Positions 1 through 13,354 are shown, numbered from the stretch's first letter. The stretch: DNA of 64,000 nucleotides from Acanthosepion esculentum (GCA_964036315.1 OZ038509.1:32332603-32396602); one strand, 5' to 3'. Numbers and translations: made by a program. Notes: a model not told the origin generated them from the letters alone.

Positions 1-51
1 GAAATGTCTTCATTTCTGACCAGAATAAGTGCATCAGGATAAACATCAGTA

Positions 52-1593
52 CAAACTACTATCTGAAGTTATGCAAATCAAATAAACCTCAATAACTTAA
101 AAAGTTCTGAACCAATATTTGTCAAATTTAAACTCGTCCATTTCCACCATTAATAAAATATTTAACTAAATTTTCTGTCATTTTTAATAGTTATTTTTTA
201 GGTATTTGGAATTTATGAAAATGGACTGACTGCTGATTATACTTAAGATTAGCTTAAGACCTCTGAAATCTAATAAAATTATTTTTTTCTTTTTGTCCAT
301 AATATATTTTGAAACATGGATAATGGGAACGATCTAATAACTGTTGAAAAACAGGAAATAAGTTACTGAGTTCACATTGAAGATATCAAAGGAGCTTTGC
401 AGAGATAATCGAACGATAAAGAAGGTTGTTGAAGCAGGGGAGAAGGCTTTAAGAACATGCTTCCTCCAGATGAACATAAACTAAAGTGAGTTATAGCGAA
501 ACAACCATTTTTGACGACCAGTTCTCAGATCTTTGAAAAGGCTTGAATTGAGAGAGACAAGAAGGACAAAAGGTGTAGAATACTTTGTGAATTGGGATCT
601 GTAAAAAATCTCCAAGTCAAATTCCTTTCATTAAATTAAATATTTTAAAGTGTCAAAATTGGACCAAGAAATACATGAAAATTGTTTTTTCTACAGTAAT
701 TTTCACGGACAAATCTCGAGTGACTTTTGATGGACTTGGTGGATTTTACCAAAGGATGGATTTTATCCAATTCAGACGTACCTGTGGCTAAAAGAAGGCA
801 AGAAAGAAGCGGTAGTGTTATGATTTGGGCTGGAAATTGTCGACCAAACTATTATAGGATTTGAATTATCCTATAATGTCGATGAAGCAATTGCGATTTT
901 ATGAACAAGACTTTCTTTGCATGGTACAAGTCCCAGTCTTGCAGTTTCAAAGGAAGTGTGTATTTATGCACAGCAATGCTCAGTCTCGTGTCTCTACCCG
1001 TGAATAAGCATAAAAGATTTACAGGAGAGAAGATAATGGAATGGCCACCATAAAGTTCTGATCTGAATTCGATCGAAAATCTAAGGTCAATTGTGAAGAT
1101 GAAATTATATGAAGGTGGCAAAAATACAACAGCAAAGCAGACCTATGGAAAGCAATTAAAAGTACCATGTTGAAAATTGAACCTACTGAAGTAAAATAAA
1201 TAAATAAATAAAATCAATTGATAATAGATTACTGGCTGTTATTGACAAGAAGGGTCACTATATTAAAATGTGAAGGATTCAAAGACTTATTATATGCGTT
1301 TGTTATTTGTTCTATTATAGGTGTTGTTCAATTTTTGATGATTTTATCAGCTTTTTATTGAAGTAAAATGCGATTATTTGGGTTCGGCTAATAACTTCAG
1401 ACTGCAGTATTTTTTAGAATAGATCAAATAACTTCAATAACTTCAACAAAGCATATTTTGTTACTACCTAAAATTTTAACCCAGGCTTTTTTTTGACGTC
1501 TAAATTGATTGTTTGAAATTTGACAATTTTCTTTCAAACCATATTTGAATTATTGAAGTTTATATGATTTGCTTAATAACTTCAGACAGCGTG
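52..1593 (+). mobile_element. Tc1/mariner-type DNA transposon, nearly full length, inactive
   Basis: A transposase remnant lies between long imperfect terminal inverted repeats. The left end (about 52-135) has TCTGAAGTTATGCAAATCAA followed by an ATAAACCTCAATAACTT-like stretch. The reverse complement of the right end (about 1510-1593) reads TCTGAAGTTATTAAGCAAAT, then ATAAACTTCAATAATTC, and both continue to TTGTCAAATTT. A TA dinucleotide abuts each proposed end (50-51 and 1594-1595), as expected for the TA target duplication of this superfamily. The inferred length of 1.54 kb is normal. The exact termini are my inference because the outermost ~12 bases match poorly. Confidence 0.75.
316..1273 (+). 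pseudogene. Tc1-like transposase, broken by stops and frameshifts
   Basis: Read in shifting frames, the plus strand shows the Tc1-type DDE order: IFTDKSRVTFDG near 700-732, VMIWAG-like coding near 818-835, VFMHSNAQSRVS near 957-992, SSDLNSIENLRSIVK near 1055-1098, then LLAVIDKKGHYIKM and a TGA at 1271. In the active family the second motif is normally HDNAPSH; here the catalytic Asp is Ser. The third motif has lost the usual SPDLNP prolines. Several in-frame stops (for example before the central motif) confirm that no enzyme is made. The region before 690 should carry the DNA-binding domain but is too decayed to read with confidence. Confidence 0.8.
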
Positions 1594-2320
1594 TATAAGT
1601 AATATCCCTGATTTTATAAGTATATTTATAACGCGAAAAATGTATTCTGCGTTTTGTAAAAATGCGTTAGAACATGTTTAATTTCGTTTAAATGGTGAAA
1701 ATTCTATTGGGCGATTAATATTTATTAATTTACTATTATATTTTATTATTATACTTATTTTATAGACGGAATATCTGTAATAGTAGATACTGATGCACAA
1801 GAAGGGACACATTTTGATGAGATTTATCCTTAGTCTTAATAAAAAACTTGAAAATTTTATAACTTAAAGGAAAACGTTTTAAGCATTAAGATATTAGTTC
1901 GGTATTCATACGCAAACGATTATGCCTGGATGATTTTCTACAGACCTTGTTGGAAAGACACCTGATCCTCTGAAAGTGGAAAAATCGACAGTCAGTAATT
2001 GCGTCCTCGCCTCGAAGAAGCCAATAGATATTTATGATGCCACATGCTCCAGGAAAATCTGAATTCCCGGACTCAAAACTAAACATGAAATCGAAGAGGA
2101 GTTTCCAAAATATTGAACAACAGGAATTTGATCGATCATGATAAAGCTATTATGGACAAGAAAACAAAGGAAATTTTCACAAAAGTGTTTATGTCAGAAC
2201 TGCAGCCAAGAAAATTTAATGTCGAGAAAATTTTAATTTCAAGAAATATTCTTGCATTCATTGTATTATTGAATAAAAATTCTTATTTGGCAAAAGATAT
2301 GGCTATATTATCTCCCTGGA
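1594..2320. other. No gene seen; AT-rich flank of the Tc1 element
   Basis: Ordinary AT-rich intergenic sequence. Short open frames here lack recognisable motifs and codon bias. Nothing supported. Confidence 0.5.

Positions 2321-2416
<96 letters not shown>
2321..2416. repeat. (TATC)n microsatellite, about 24 units
   Basis: An uninterrupted run of TATC units. It creates an artificial open frame of alternating Ile, Tyr, Leu and Ser. Confidence 0.97.
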
Positions 2417-2551
2417 CGTGTTTGTTTCCATTTGGTTTCTATTCTTTTGAATGTATAAGATTAAATTCTGTCTGGAGGGCGAATCTAGAAAGGCCATGTT
2501 ATTGATCGTAGGCGAATTATTTTATCTATATATGTACACATATAATGATGA

Positions 2552-2553
<2 letters not shown>

Positions 2554-2646
<93 letters not shown>
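2554..2646. repeat. (TA)n microsatellite
   Basis: Alternating TA for about 93 bases with one TAAT interruption near 2607. Confidence 0.97.
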
Positions 2647-2648
<2 letters not shown>

Positions 2649-3267
2649 ATGTCAAAGGTAGTATAAAGCCAAAAATACTGACAGTCCATGGGATATTGAG
2701 AGAAAAGACATTTAAGGCGAGCAATATTTGCAATAAAAAGCTCGATATCAAAGCTAGAGCATTAACAGGATTAATGTGAGTAAAATTTGTTACTTAGCTG
2801 ATGTTACCTTTATCATCTCGACTCCAGGGTTTCGTGGAGGGACGTGTTCGTCCACTCTTCAGGGGCTACCAGCAATTTACTGTGATGCACAAGGGAAATT
2901 GTACAAGAATTTATTCATCTTTTTAGTGGTCTTACAATTTCTCTTTTATCTGTGACTCAGGGAATGTAGAAAAATGACCATAGCGTTTTCGGCCAATTCA
3001 TTAGCCATTTTCAAAGTGTTCGTTGTTTGTATATTTTCCTGTGGTTATGTACTAAGTTGTATTGCGTAGAAGTAATAATAATTTTAAGCTGTGCTGGATA
3101 AGAGTGCTAGTAATTTCATATTGGGTGCCTTTAAACACCACCAACACATTTTTACTGTTAGATTAAGATATAGATTAAACCACTTTATATAAAGTGCTTC
3201 AATTAAATTTAGACGCCTTTTACAATTAGATATTCCCAGAATTACAGTTATGAACAAGGATTTTTTT

Positions 3268-3274
<7 letters not shown>

Positions 3275-3357
<83 letters not shown>

Positions 3358-3368
3358 TTGTGTGTGTG
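3275..3368. repeat. Compound (TA)n-(TG)n microsatellite
   Basis: A TA run changes into a TG run interrupted twice by TTTG. The reverse-strand frames of Thr-His repeats come only from this. Confidence 0.95.
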
Positions 3369-5035
3369 ATGCATTGATAGGCAAATAAAGGACTATGTTA
3401 AGATAGGACATCATTGGCACAAAATATGCAAAATGGTTCAGTTGATGACCAAACTGACTAGTTGATGTAAACAGAATTTGTTGAAAGAAACGTTTGAATA
3501 TATTATTTAATAATCGAATTACATTAAAACTTGACACCTATGAGAATAAATAAATAACAGACAAAGTATCGCAGCCAAAATACATTTCATCGAAGGAAAG
3601 ACTATTTACAAATATCATGAGGAAAATGTGTTTTGTCTACGTCTAGTATTTTGTGTTGCTCTTTAGAAAGGAGGTAGATATGATGTATTTCTTAATCGTG
3701 AATATTGTATGATTTCTCAACGCCTCATTCCACCATTGTTTTGTTATCTGTCTATCATGTGACATCTTGGCAAATATACAATATGCCAAAATTAGACTGG
3801 AGCAACAATAATTGAGACAGGTGTTGTGGCTATTCTTGTTTTGACATTGGTTATACAAAGGGTCTCGGTTAGAGCCGAGAAATAACAAGACCATGATATA
3901 TTTCACGCGAATAAAGTTGTTTATAATTTTGTAGAAAGCATGATGATTTATTAAAAATGAATATTGCTTTGAATAAATATTTGTTCTCTGTAACCAATAC
4001 ATGTTCTTTTCTGTATGTTTAATAATATTTAAATATAAAGCCAATTATATGAGGACATAGATTGAATAGCATTGGGTGGTTGCTAATTATTCGCCTACCG
4101 CAGTTATTCCCTACGACTATTTATTTTCGTGGAAAAAATATTTATATATAACTCTATTAATTAGCTTGAATATTCCAGAACATGAAAATCCTCTTAAATA
4201 AAACTAAATGTACTAAAATGAATGATTACCAAAAAGTTATAGCTTATAAAAACTTATATGCTTGACAAAACTGGATTTAATTTGGAATCCATCCTACTGA
4301 ATCGATTTACTTTTCAAGCTCATTTAGTCATAGAAGTTCATTGGGTCTTTTGGTTCCTTTTCCACATCCATTCCGTTTTAACTGCCCTTTGCTTTCGCTT
4401 TTATTATTATTATTACAAGAAGAAGTGCGATTTAACAAAAGAAAAGTGTTAAAGACCATAACCATATTTCGACAGTATGTCTGTCTACTTCAAGTTATAT
4501 TTAAAAATTAAATACTAGTATAACAAATATAAAAAAATACAAGTCTCTGTACAAACCTCGCTTGTCTTGAGAAATCAACGTGACAAAGCGAGTGAACACA
4601 CAGCCAGCTTGAGTAGAATGCAACTGGAAAGTAAGTAATGTTGAGAAGCGTGCACATCTTGACATTTTCCATTAGTTGCATTAGTAATTAATCAAACAGT
4701 TTCGTTTAAATCTTAGGGAACTCTCTTGTCATTTTGTTCACCCCCCTCCCCCGAGTAAGACGTAATAAAATGTTCCGCAAGTTCTTTTGATGTCACATTA
4801 TTCTGTCGGACATCATGTTACTCACGTTTCAATTGCATTCCATTGACGCTGGCTGCTTTTCATTTGCTTTGTCACAATGATTACCAGAACAACCATTTTT
4901 TTTCTCAAGACAAACATAACTTGAAGAAGACAGACATACTGTCAAAATAACATTGTTAAACACCGTGTCTTTTCTTAAATTGTTCTCTTCGTTAAATTTT
5001 GCAAAATATTGGAAGAGTTACTTTAATTCTCTTGT

Positions 5036-5038
<3 letters not shown>
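3369..5038. other. No gene seen
   Basis: AT-rich single-copy-looking DNA. The 133-codon reverse frame at 3643-4044 has no recognisable domain and no good splice context, so I do not call it. Confidence 0.5.

Positions 5039-5094
<56 letters not shown>
5039..5094. repeat. (AAT)n microsatellite
   Basis: About 18 uninterrupted AAT/TAA units; gives a poly-Leu frame on the reverse strand. Confidence 0.97.
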
Positions 5095-7318
5095 CGTTGA
5101 GTTTTACACCAACAGTATCTCTGTCGCCTCTCACTCGAGATCAAGTGACAGCAAATTATATCAAGTGACAAAATTCTGCTGATCACGTAGCTGATTTTTA
5201 TTAAGGTTGTATTCGGATTTCAAATACTTTGCACAACTCATCAGGACTCATCAATCGTCATTTTCATGTTCCAGAACTTTCCCAGTTCTTTGTCAAAATC
5301 AACATATTTGAGATTTTCACTTTCAATTTTACTCTTTGGTCTTCTGATAAAGCGACATTCATTTTGTTTACAACGAGGTGATCTAGTGACTTCTGGCCTG
5401 GATTGGGTAATCAGTTTCAGTCTGGAAAGGACTGTTTATTCTAAAAAAGATTGATTTGTTTACACGATTAAATCCTTGTCGTCTGCGCGATTGCAAGTGG
5501 AAGTGCCTTAATAGGGTTCATTCTACTACATTTTCTCAGACATCATTAATATGGACTACATTTTGCTGTTCAACCATGTCATTATGATTAAATTTCCTTT
5601 CGTTTGTCACAGGAAATATATTCCCATTTTTAACCTTAAGTTTTTGCGTTTTTTCATATCCCAGTAGACTTCTTGTCAGTTCTAATAGAATTTCCGACTG
5701 CCATAATCTTTCATTTTCCTACCTTATCAAGCTTTTTGATGGCGGATGACACCAGTTCTTCTTCATTTATTTTGAAATTAAGTGTCTGCAGTTTAAGAAT
5801 GTATCACCAATTTCCTCGGTTTTCTTCCGAGTATCTTTTCTCTTGAACTGTTTGGAATGTCTTACTATGAATACGGCTAATGCGTAAGCTTTCTCTTGTT
5901 GAAAGTTGTTTCTAAATTTTTCCTTGATCTTTCTCTTTTATATTTAGTTTTCTTTCATTGAATCTGTTGTCAGCATTCCAAAATACAAGCGTCCTTTTTC
6001 GCCAATGTCCTTATCATTGCAGATTAATGTATTGGTTGAAAGTTTCCAAATCAGTTTCAATTTTTTGAAAATAATTTCAATAATAATAATAATTAATATT
6101 ATTATTATAATCACACACTCATGGATGAAGGCCCTTGACGTCTACAAAATCTCACCAACGATTGTGAATTTCTTACGATATAATATAGCATTCTGGAAGA
6201 CAGATCTGTTACTCTCATTGTAAGTTGTGCTCCTATGTAAAGACATGGAATTTAAATATGAATTTTTTCATGGAGACTCATTATATTCGATTCCCTTTTG
6301 TCTGGTATTAATTCCTTTATTAAAATTGCTACACAATACAGAATATTGGGTATAAGATCAAAGATAAAAGGATAAATAATCTGTTTTAAATGGATAATTG
6401 AATTTATATGCCAGAAATGATGATGAATTGGAAAGATTTTTAAAAACTTAGAAAAGTTCCAGTGATTATATGAATTTGTGCTAGAGAAATGCACAAAAGT
6501 CACCTTTTAGTGAGGAAAGTTTATTAGTAGCGAGAATATAATTCTTTATGTAGATACTGTGATTAAGGAATCCGACCAGAAAGACACAAATATCTGAGTG
6601 CGATTAAAGGCATTCAAAGATAAAAGGAAAAGAAATGAGAAAGGATCGCATCAGGCGAGTGCGAGTAATAATGAAAATTGAATTGAACTCGAAAAATATG
6701 GAACTTAAATAATCACAAGAAAATTGATGCAAAACTATAGAAACAACACACATGCAATAGAATGCTCCACCCCAAGGCAGATGTTGACCATTCCTATCTG
6801 CCAAGAGGTAGCAAGGGTGTGGGTAGAAGTCATAATTCAATTGGACTTTATAAGTATCATGCAAGATTGGATGTTACAACTTGTAATGGAGCATGAAAAA
6901 AATAAAAAAGCTGCTTTATTATGCATCAACAGCAGCCTATAAATATGCAAGAAAGTTCTGGTTAAATCTTGAAGATAGCGTTGAAGTAGATACAACTGCC
7001 ACAAAATCAGCAACAAAATTGAAACAAGAAGCGAAAAAGCTAGGCCAAAAGTAAATAAAAGCTGGGGCCCCAAAAGCCGCTACATAACCATTTTCTTCCC
7101 CGAAGCAAAAATGGTAATATAGGTATATTCGCAACTTACCAGTAGCTAAGGAGTTCAAGATTTAAGGAGAGACTGAAGACTTTGTTCGCATCGCTGCACA
7201 GGTCTAGAGCTCTGCTTGCACACAACTACTAGGCTTATTATCTTACATAATTGTACGGACCCGAAAGATTCTGTAACTATTGATCTCTATCTCAGGGTGC
7301 TCAGTACTCACACACACA
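5095..7318. other. No gene recognised
   Basis: Mostly AT-rich. The stretch 6720-7080 has slightly higher complexity with overlapping short open frames on both strands and may be old transposon sequence, but I cannot assign it. Confidence 0.4.
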
Positions 7319-8000
7319 TGTCATAGATGTGGCATCCGTCGATCTCGAGACCCCATGGACCTGCGCCCAAAAAGTTATGCTTCAGCTGCATGGCGGCGCA
7401 GTATATTTTATGGCTGTACAGGCCCACACTATAATGACAGTTTCAATTGCAACGAATCCACGTGAAGACAGTTTCCCCCAATGTCGCCGCGTTGTTTTCT
7501 TTCCTTTGAGCATGATTGTCTCCGGTGGCAAACTTCCGTTTCTTCTCTCCTCTTTCCTTGGTATAAATCGCGTATATTAGCGTGAACGATCATTGGCAAC
7601 GTCTCTTCTCACTTCTCAACGTTCACGTCCATGGTCCTCATGTCCCTTTTGCATATGTTCTTGAAGCGGAGAAGAGGTCACCGTCGTGTCCTCTTGCTGG
7701 TGGCCAGTTCACCGCACAGAAGGCCCTTCAGAATCATTCCATCATTAGACTGCTGTTTGTAGTGTTTTATCATCGCGGTGGGGCGACGCTGGAGTCTCCT
7801 CTAGCAGGTCGGCGGTTACCCATGCAGCACAACTTCCCTCTTTATGCCACCGATGTTGTCCAAGGGAATGGTAGAGTCCAATATAGCTTCGCACTGGCGT
7901 CTTGGCATGAAGTTTCCAGGATGAAGTTAAACATAACATCGGACTGTCTTAGGTCCTCCGGCTCCGGATTTGTCCTCAGCCTTTCCCATGATTGGCTATG
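7319..8000 (-). pseudogene. LINE ORF2 3' end (RT C-terminus plus Cys/His tail), decayed
   Basis: A GC-richer island read on the minus strand. Across frameshifts it gives MIPKGLLCGELATSKRTRR, then PLLRFKNICKRDMRTMDVNVE (about 7745 down to 7600). This is the segment after the reverse-transcriptase domain in a common invertebrate non-LTR retrotransposon (family usually ...LLYGEL..GKR..GRP.LRYKD.CKRD). Further downstream (about 7470-7390) comes IRCNCNCHYSVGLYSHKIYC, matching the terminal zinc-finger-like tail (C..C...C.SRIGLYSHTR.C). Stops and frameshifts make it dead. The long plus-strand frame at 7582-8013 is the antisense shadow of this element. Confidence 0.75.
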
Positions 8001-8097
8001 GTTGCAAGTTTAAAAGAGTTTTTCTTCTCTTTTTAGTAACATGGACTTATACACAGAAGTACAAATGAGTACAAAAATCGTTATGACAGTGTAGGTC

Positions 8098-8570
8098 AGT
8101 ATCTACTTTGGAAGATCTATCATCACTACGGGATAAAGACAATTGCAAATTTGTATAGACGCCATCCTGAATCTGTACTTGAGGGAAAAGATGTTACAAT
8201 ATTCTGGGTTTTTTCTTTCAATACAAATTGAACAATAGAAGCAAATCGTCCAGACACAAATGAAAAAAGTTTGTACATTGATTGAGATGTGCATAACAAG
8301 TAACAACAACCATAGTGTGAAGGTTTTTGAAAAAACTAAGCAAATAAAAAGAACTGGAGATAAATAGGAAAAAAAATGTGTCATTTAAAAACTAGAATTG
8401 TTCCCGTTGTGGTTGGAGCTTTGGGTGTGATAAAGAAAGGAACTCAAGAACAAATCATTAAAATCCCAGATGCACCATTTCTCCAGAACATCCGAGAAAT
8501 AGTTATAACAAGCACATTCCGTATCCTGCGAAGAGCTTTACCATTTAAGTTTTTGTTAATAGCTCCGTTT
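8098..8570 (+). pseudogene. Second LINE ORF2 3' end, different family, decayed
   Basis: In shifting plus-strand frames: LHWKIYHHYGIKTIANLYRR, TIEANRPD, CTLIEMCITSNNNHSVKVFEK, and in one open frame (8376-8573) MCHLKTRIVPVVVGALGVIK followed by KGTQEQIIKIPDAPFL and TFRILRRALPF. The hallmark MW.LKT..IPVVVGALG.IKKGT....I.KIP is the C-terminus of a widespread animal non-LTR retrotransposon. Multiple frameshifts. It lies head-to-tail opposite the LINE at 7319-8000 about 100 bases away, so two independent insertions met here. Confidence 0.8.
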
Positions 8571-10721
8571 GTTTAATTAAGTGAAAAAAAAACACATACT
8601 TCACTTTCCCTAGGTCACTGGTTATGCTCTTGCACGTGATTATAAAACAAATGCAGGTGAAAAAGAGTTTTAAAAAATGGAGAATTGTATTAGCAATGAT
8701 AATATCGTTAAATCTGTCATTTTATTAAATTTAGGAAAAGAAAGAACAGAGATTGTATTCGTGGTAAAGTTATAAGATATTTAATCTTATTACCATTATT
8801 AAAAGAAATTGAAGAGCTATTATGTTAAACGATATATAATAAATGCATAAGAGTTTTAGGATTCTCAAATGTAATAAACCTTTGTAAGTTTTGTATTTAT
8901 GGATTCTTTGGGACAAAACGTCAACTAATTATACGAAAAATTACTATGCTTATTTTTCTTTTTGTTTTACCCTCACTATCCAAGTATCTTTCGTTTGTCG
9001 TAACTTCTTACTCCTCTCCTGTGTTCTGTATAAACTACTGAATCTTCTCGATTTTCGAGGATGATCAACATGTGCTGTTTTCCTCTTTTTAGCTTGCACT
9101 CCTCTCCCTCGGTTCTCTATTGTACCTTCGTCTTTCATTCTGAACCTCCACTCCTTGCTTATCTTTTCCTATCTTTTTCAATGTTCTTTATTTCTTGTGT
9201 CAAACTCAGTATTATCGTTGCATTTATTTTTCTTATTAAATGTTCTTTCCAGACACTTTCTCTATGTCTACGTTTTAAATCTTTGTGTTTGAGAAAATAT
9301 CGTACATTCATCGTTCGGTAAACTGCTATCTCGCTCAATATATCCTCTTTTTTATTTTAGCAAGCAGCTGATCATTGGTGTCTGTTTCATTCGCGGCCAG
9401 TGCTGGTTCTATGCCAAAAAATACCAAACACTTTAAACTGCTCTAAGAATAGCACATATTTTCGCATTTTTTGCTAGTCAATAAGGAGACTAAAATCTTA
9501 GAAAAGAGTGAACGATCGCTTGGCTGATTTAACAATTCTCCAGAATAGAACCAGTTATTGAGTTTCTAAATGCTAGATTCACACAAAGATTTAAACACAA
9601 AATTTTGTTGGAAGATGATTTAGTCCGGACGTTATTTTAGCCAACGTCTGTGGAAGTGGTATTTTGTCTGTAAAAGTTCTACAAATACATATGAACAAAA
9701 ACTCAATCGGCGGCGACATTCAAATCTCTCATATTTGCAAAACTTCCCTCATTTTAAAAAATTGCAAAAATCCATTATTCTTTTATCTGTAGTCATTCTA
9801 ATTTTTACGAAATCTGCGTTTTTGTTAAAGAAATACAAGTGTGAGTCAGGAAAACAAGAATAATAACCAAGTCCTTGCTCTGTCTTCTAGGAAGAAAACT
9901 GGGAAAGGCTCGTTGCACGTTCACAATTGAACGGAAGGTGATATGACGGAATGATAAAAGAAAACATGAATCTCGCTTTCAATATATTGGGATGTTTTTC
10001 ATGGATTCACTAGGAATTGTCTGGGGATGACGCTTGGGAAATCTTTGCTGCTACTTCTGTTTTTCTCACGAAAAAATAACGGACCAGATCTTCCCTTTGG
10101 TAAACGAAAACTCCGATTGCTTCCGACTCTGTATCTCTCTCATTCTAATCCTATCTCTCTCGCTCTAACTGCCGACTGTTTCCTCTCAGCCCTCTAACCA
10201 TTTCTACATTATGAGGCTCGGCTTTCTGGCTGTCTGTTCTAGAATGTGCTCTGGTTATATAGTCCTACAACCGGAATCACTACTTTCTAACTGAGGAGCA
10301 CTTGATCCCGAAAGTATTTATTTATTCTATTTCTTTTTCCCAACTTGTAGATTTTGTTGGTGGTTGCTTTGAAGATCTAATTTTAAGACTTTACTGATTG
10401 CTGGTCATGAAACATCAGTCGCTTCACGCTCAGATAAAATCTCTTACCGTCCACTTTACTATGTGGGTGTCATGATCACGACTGTTGGTATTAACTTTTG
10501 TAAAATTTGCCATACCCACTAAAAATATTGTTTTAGTGAACAACCGAGAAAAGACTTTAATCTTTAGACAAGTTGACTTATAGACGAAGTTTTGGTTATA
10601 TCCAAGATATTAGATCACAGAAACTGAAGACAATTAAGTGTATAAGTGTATAAGTTAGTGCAAAAAAAGGAAAAGAAAAAAAAAGGCTTTATTCCAAAGT
10701 GGCCAGTTTGTGATGCTAGCG

Positions 10722-10723
<2 letters not shown>
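8571..10723. other. No gene seen
   Basis: AT-rich, with pyrimidine-rich patches at about 9090-9350 and 10100-10260. Short frames only; nothing recognisable. Confidence 0.5.

Positions 10724-10801
<78 letters not shown>
10724..10801. repeat. (TA)n microsatellite
   Basis: About 39 uninterrupted TA units. Confidence 0.97.
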
Positions 10802-10804
<3 letters not shown>

Positions 10805-12073
10805 AAGCATAAGTATGGCCCATGACACGTACATATTGGTCACAGGACACCAAATTAGTTATGGAAGATTATCATGCTTTTTTTTTCATTAATTTTCAAT
10901 TTAATTATATCAATAATTTAATTACTCGTCGATTCTTAAACCATTATCAAATAAAATAAAATTTTTAATCCGTTTTTCAATACTGTGGTTTGCATTGTAG
11001 AAGTCGGTCAGCAGATGCCACACTTAAGAATAAAGTGACCTTACTTAGGATCTTTTTAAATTTCAGAATCGGTATTTCTTTAAAAAATTCTGGTTATTAG
11101 TGTCTACCTCTATATTGAAGAAAAATCTGTTGTTTGACATTCTCACATTAAATACTTTCATTATTCCACAAATGAGTATCATCATCTTTGTTGTTTATAT
11201 TACAACTATTCGGGCGATATATTCTTCGACCATCTTAAGTTGTATGTTTCACAGAGTTATCTTTAGATATTAGTTTTTTTCATCTCCTCAAAAAAAGATC
11301 ACCTGCTTCATGACTTTACGGAACAAAATATCCCAAGTTTTTTTAGAAGACAATCGTTTTGGCGTATAGACGGAAAGACGTAACGGTCAAAATTAGTTCT
11401 GAACTCATTCATATGATATCGAAGCATTTTAAAATAACATTTAGTTTATTTGGGATTTGACAAATTTGATCACGTTTTCTGAACCGTAATGACCTGTTGC
11501 TTTTCTCCATATGTTGACTGCTATAACTTGTTTATTTGACTCACCGCGAGAAATAACATTCTAATATTTTTCTAAATATAATCCTTGGTTTCATCAGTTC
11601 AACTTTACAGCATGGATCCGCCATGGACACTGAGTCGATACATTCTCTTCATATTCCACTGGTGAGGAATAACTTCCACTCAGACAGCTTCTTCTTCAGA
11701 ACTGTTGCAATATAGAACGAACTCCCGAGGGAGTGCTCTCCTCGAAGACTACTATCTACCTTGTGAAGATTTGGGGCTTTTTTTGGGCGAATAAAAGAAA
11801 AAGAAAACAAAAACAAGAGCAAAACTTTTGCCTTCCGTCTCTTCAGGTTTTCATCTTGAAGTGTGAAGAGCCGGAAGGCGAAAGTCAACTTGTAACCAAC
11901 CGAATAGCTGTGTGTGGGAACTTTTATTTTATATGATCTTATTTTATTTTACTTCAGTATTAAATCGCTCTGCCTTTTTTAGGCATTGAGCAGTTTGAAT
12001 TTTAATTTTTTACGTTTTTTAAGATTTCAGACCATAAAGATTTCCTTTTTTATATGCCATCAGACATATAAAA

Positions 12074-12078
<5 letters not shown>
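10802..12078. other. No gene seen
   Basis: AT-rich sequence with short unrelated frames on both strands (for example 11649-11936). Nothing recognisable. Confidence 0.5.

Positions 12079-12126
<48 letters not shown>
12079..12126. repeat. (TA)n microsatellite
   Basis: About 24 TA units directly beside the presumed 3' end of the mariner-like remnant to the right. Confidence 0.95.
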
Positions 12127-12130
<4 letters not shown>

Positions 12131-12271
12131 TAACCAAAAATAGGTGAACAGTAAAACGATAAAATTTATTTTGAGATTTAATACTAATAGAATAAAATTT
12201 TGATAATTATTATACATACAATTAAATTTTATTGTATACAATAATACAATACAAAAGCAATGAAAATTTTA

Positions 12272-12786
12272 TCAACGAAGGTGCTTAAACTGGTGTCCAT
12301 CACAATTTGCACAGCTTTCACGTCTACCTTCCACGCTTTGATAAACATTTTGGTACAAGCATCTTTGTCTATTAATTTCTTGAAATGCATGTGTGATGTA
12401 ATTTTTCAAATCACCAACAAGTCGTGGTTTTCGACTATAAACTTTGTCCTTGAGTCCTCCCCAAAAGAAAAAAAACACCCTTGGAGTAAAGTCAGGTGAA
12501 CGTGCGGGCCAATCAATTGGACCTCTTCGGCCAATCTATTTCTTGGAATATGCTTCATCAAGATACTCAAGGACTGCTCTTAAATAACGTGGAGGGGGGG
12601 ATCCATCTTGTTGGAAATAAAAGTCATGTGAATTAGGCTATTGTTATAACCGTGGAACAACTTGATTCATTAGAATTTCGAGATATTTATCGCCTGTGAC
12701 TGTTCCATCCAAACAAATTTGACCCTAAAACAACAGAATTTGAAATACCGCCCCAAACAGAGACATTGTTTGGCATTATGGGTTTT
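12272..12786 (-). pseudogene. Mariner/IS630-like transposase, C-terminal part, broken
   Basis: Minus-strand reading gives, in order: NNVSVWGGIS (near 12760), ICLDGTVTGDKYLEILMNQV, DFYFQQDGSPPPRYLRAVLE then YLDEAYSKK, RGPIDWPARSPDFTP, FFFWGGLKDKVYSRKPRLV, and INRQRCLYQNVYQSV ending in GHQFKHLR. This matches the DDE transposase layout V.VWGGI ... F.QDGAP ... W.ARSPDLTP.DFFLWG.LKDKVY ... GHQFEHL. The second (QQDG) and third (SPDFTP) catalytic acids are still visible. At least two stops and frameshifts interrupt it, and the N-terminal DNA-binding half is absent upstream. AGGGTT-like ends near 12127 and 12870 may be remnants of the termini; that is weak. Confidence 0.8.
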
Positions 12787-12962
12787 CTCAGCTATCTGAA
12801 AATGAAAAAGATTAAATTTAAATAAATTTAGTTATAAAATTTAATATAATACAAGCACCATAGTTATAATATAACCCTAATGCAAACTCTATTCAGGCGG
12901 ATAGATGTATCTACTCAAATATGTGTATCCATTTAAAATAACGTTTAAAGAAATAAATTTGT

Positions 12963-13094
<132 letters not shown>

Positions 13095-13095
13095 G

Positions 13096-13354
13096 AATAC
13101 AAGGTTGGTATAAATGGAATAAAATTCCAGTAATCAAAAACACTATTTTTTTAAAAAATGTGATCAATATAAAGTAGAGCGAATAATATTTATTTAAAAA
13201 TTATAACATATGCATCTTATAACATCACTACAAAAATAGCCATTTTGTTTCAACACTTCTGGTGTCTTGTTAAAACAACAGCATCACTTGACAACACACC
13301 AGAAGTGTTGAAACAAAATGGCTATTTTTGTAGTGATGTTATAACATACTTATG

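Noticed and set aside
3643..4044. 133-codon minus-strand frame
   Set aside because: No recognisable domain and typical AT-rich random composition.
6724..7158. Overlapping frames on both strands suggesting an old transposon
   Set aside because: I could not match any motif with confidence, so left unassigned.
7582..8013. 143-codon plus-strand frame
   Set aside because: It lies antisense to the LINE C-terminal tail; the motif-bearing reading is on the minus strand.
10655..10892. Open frames of alternating Ile and Tyr on both strands (also near 12963, 29157, 37046, 41749, 54822, 55396, 60375 and elsewhere)
   Set aside because: They are translations of (TA)n microsatellites, not genes.
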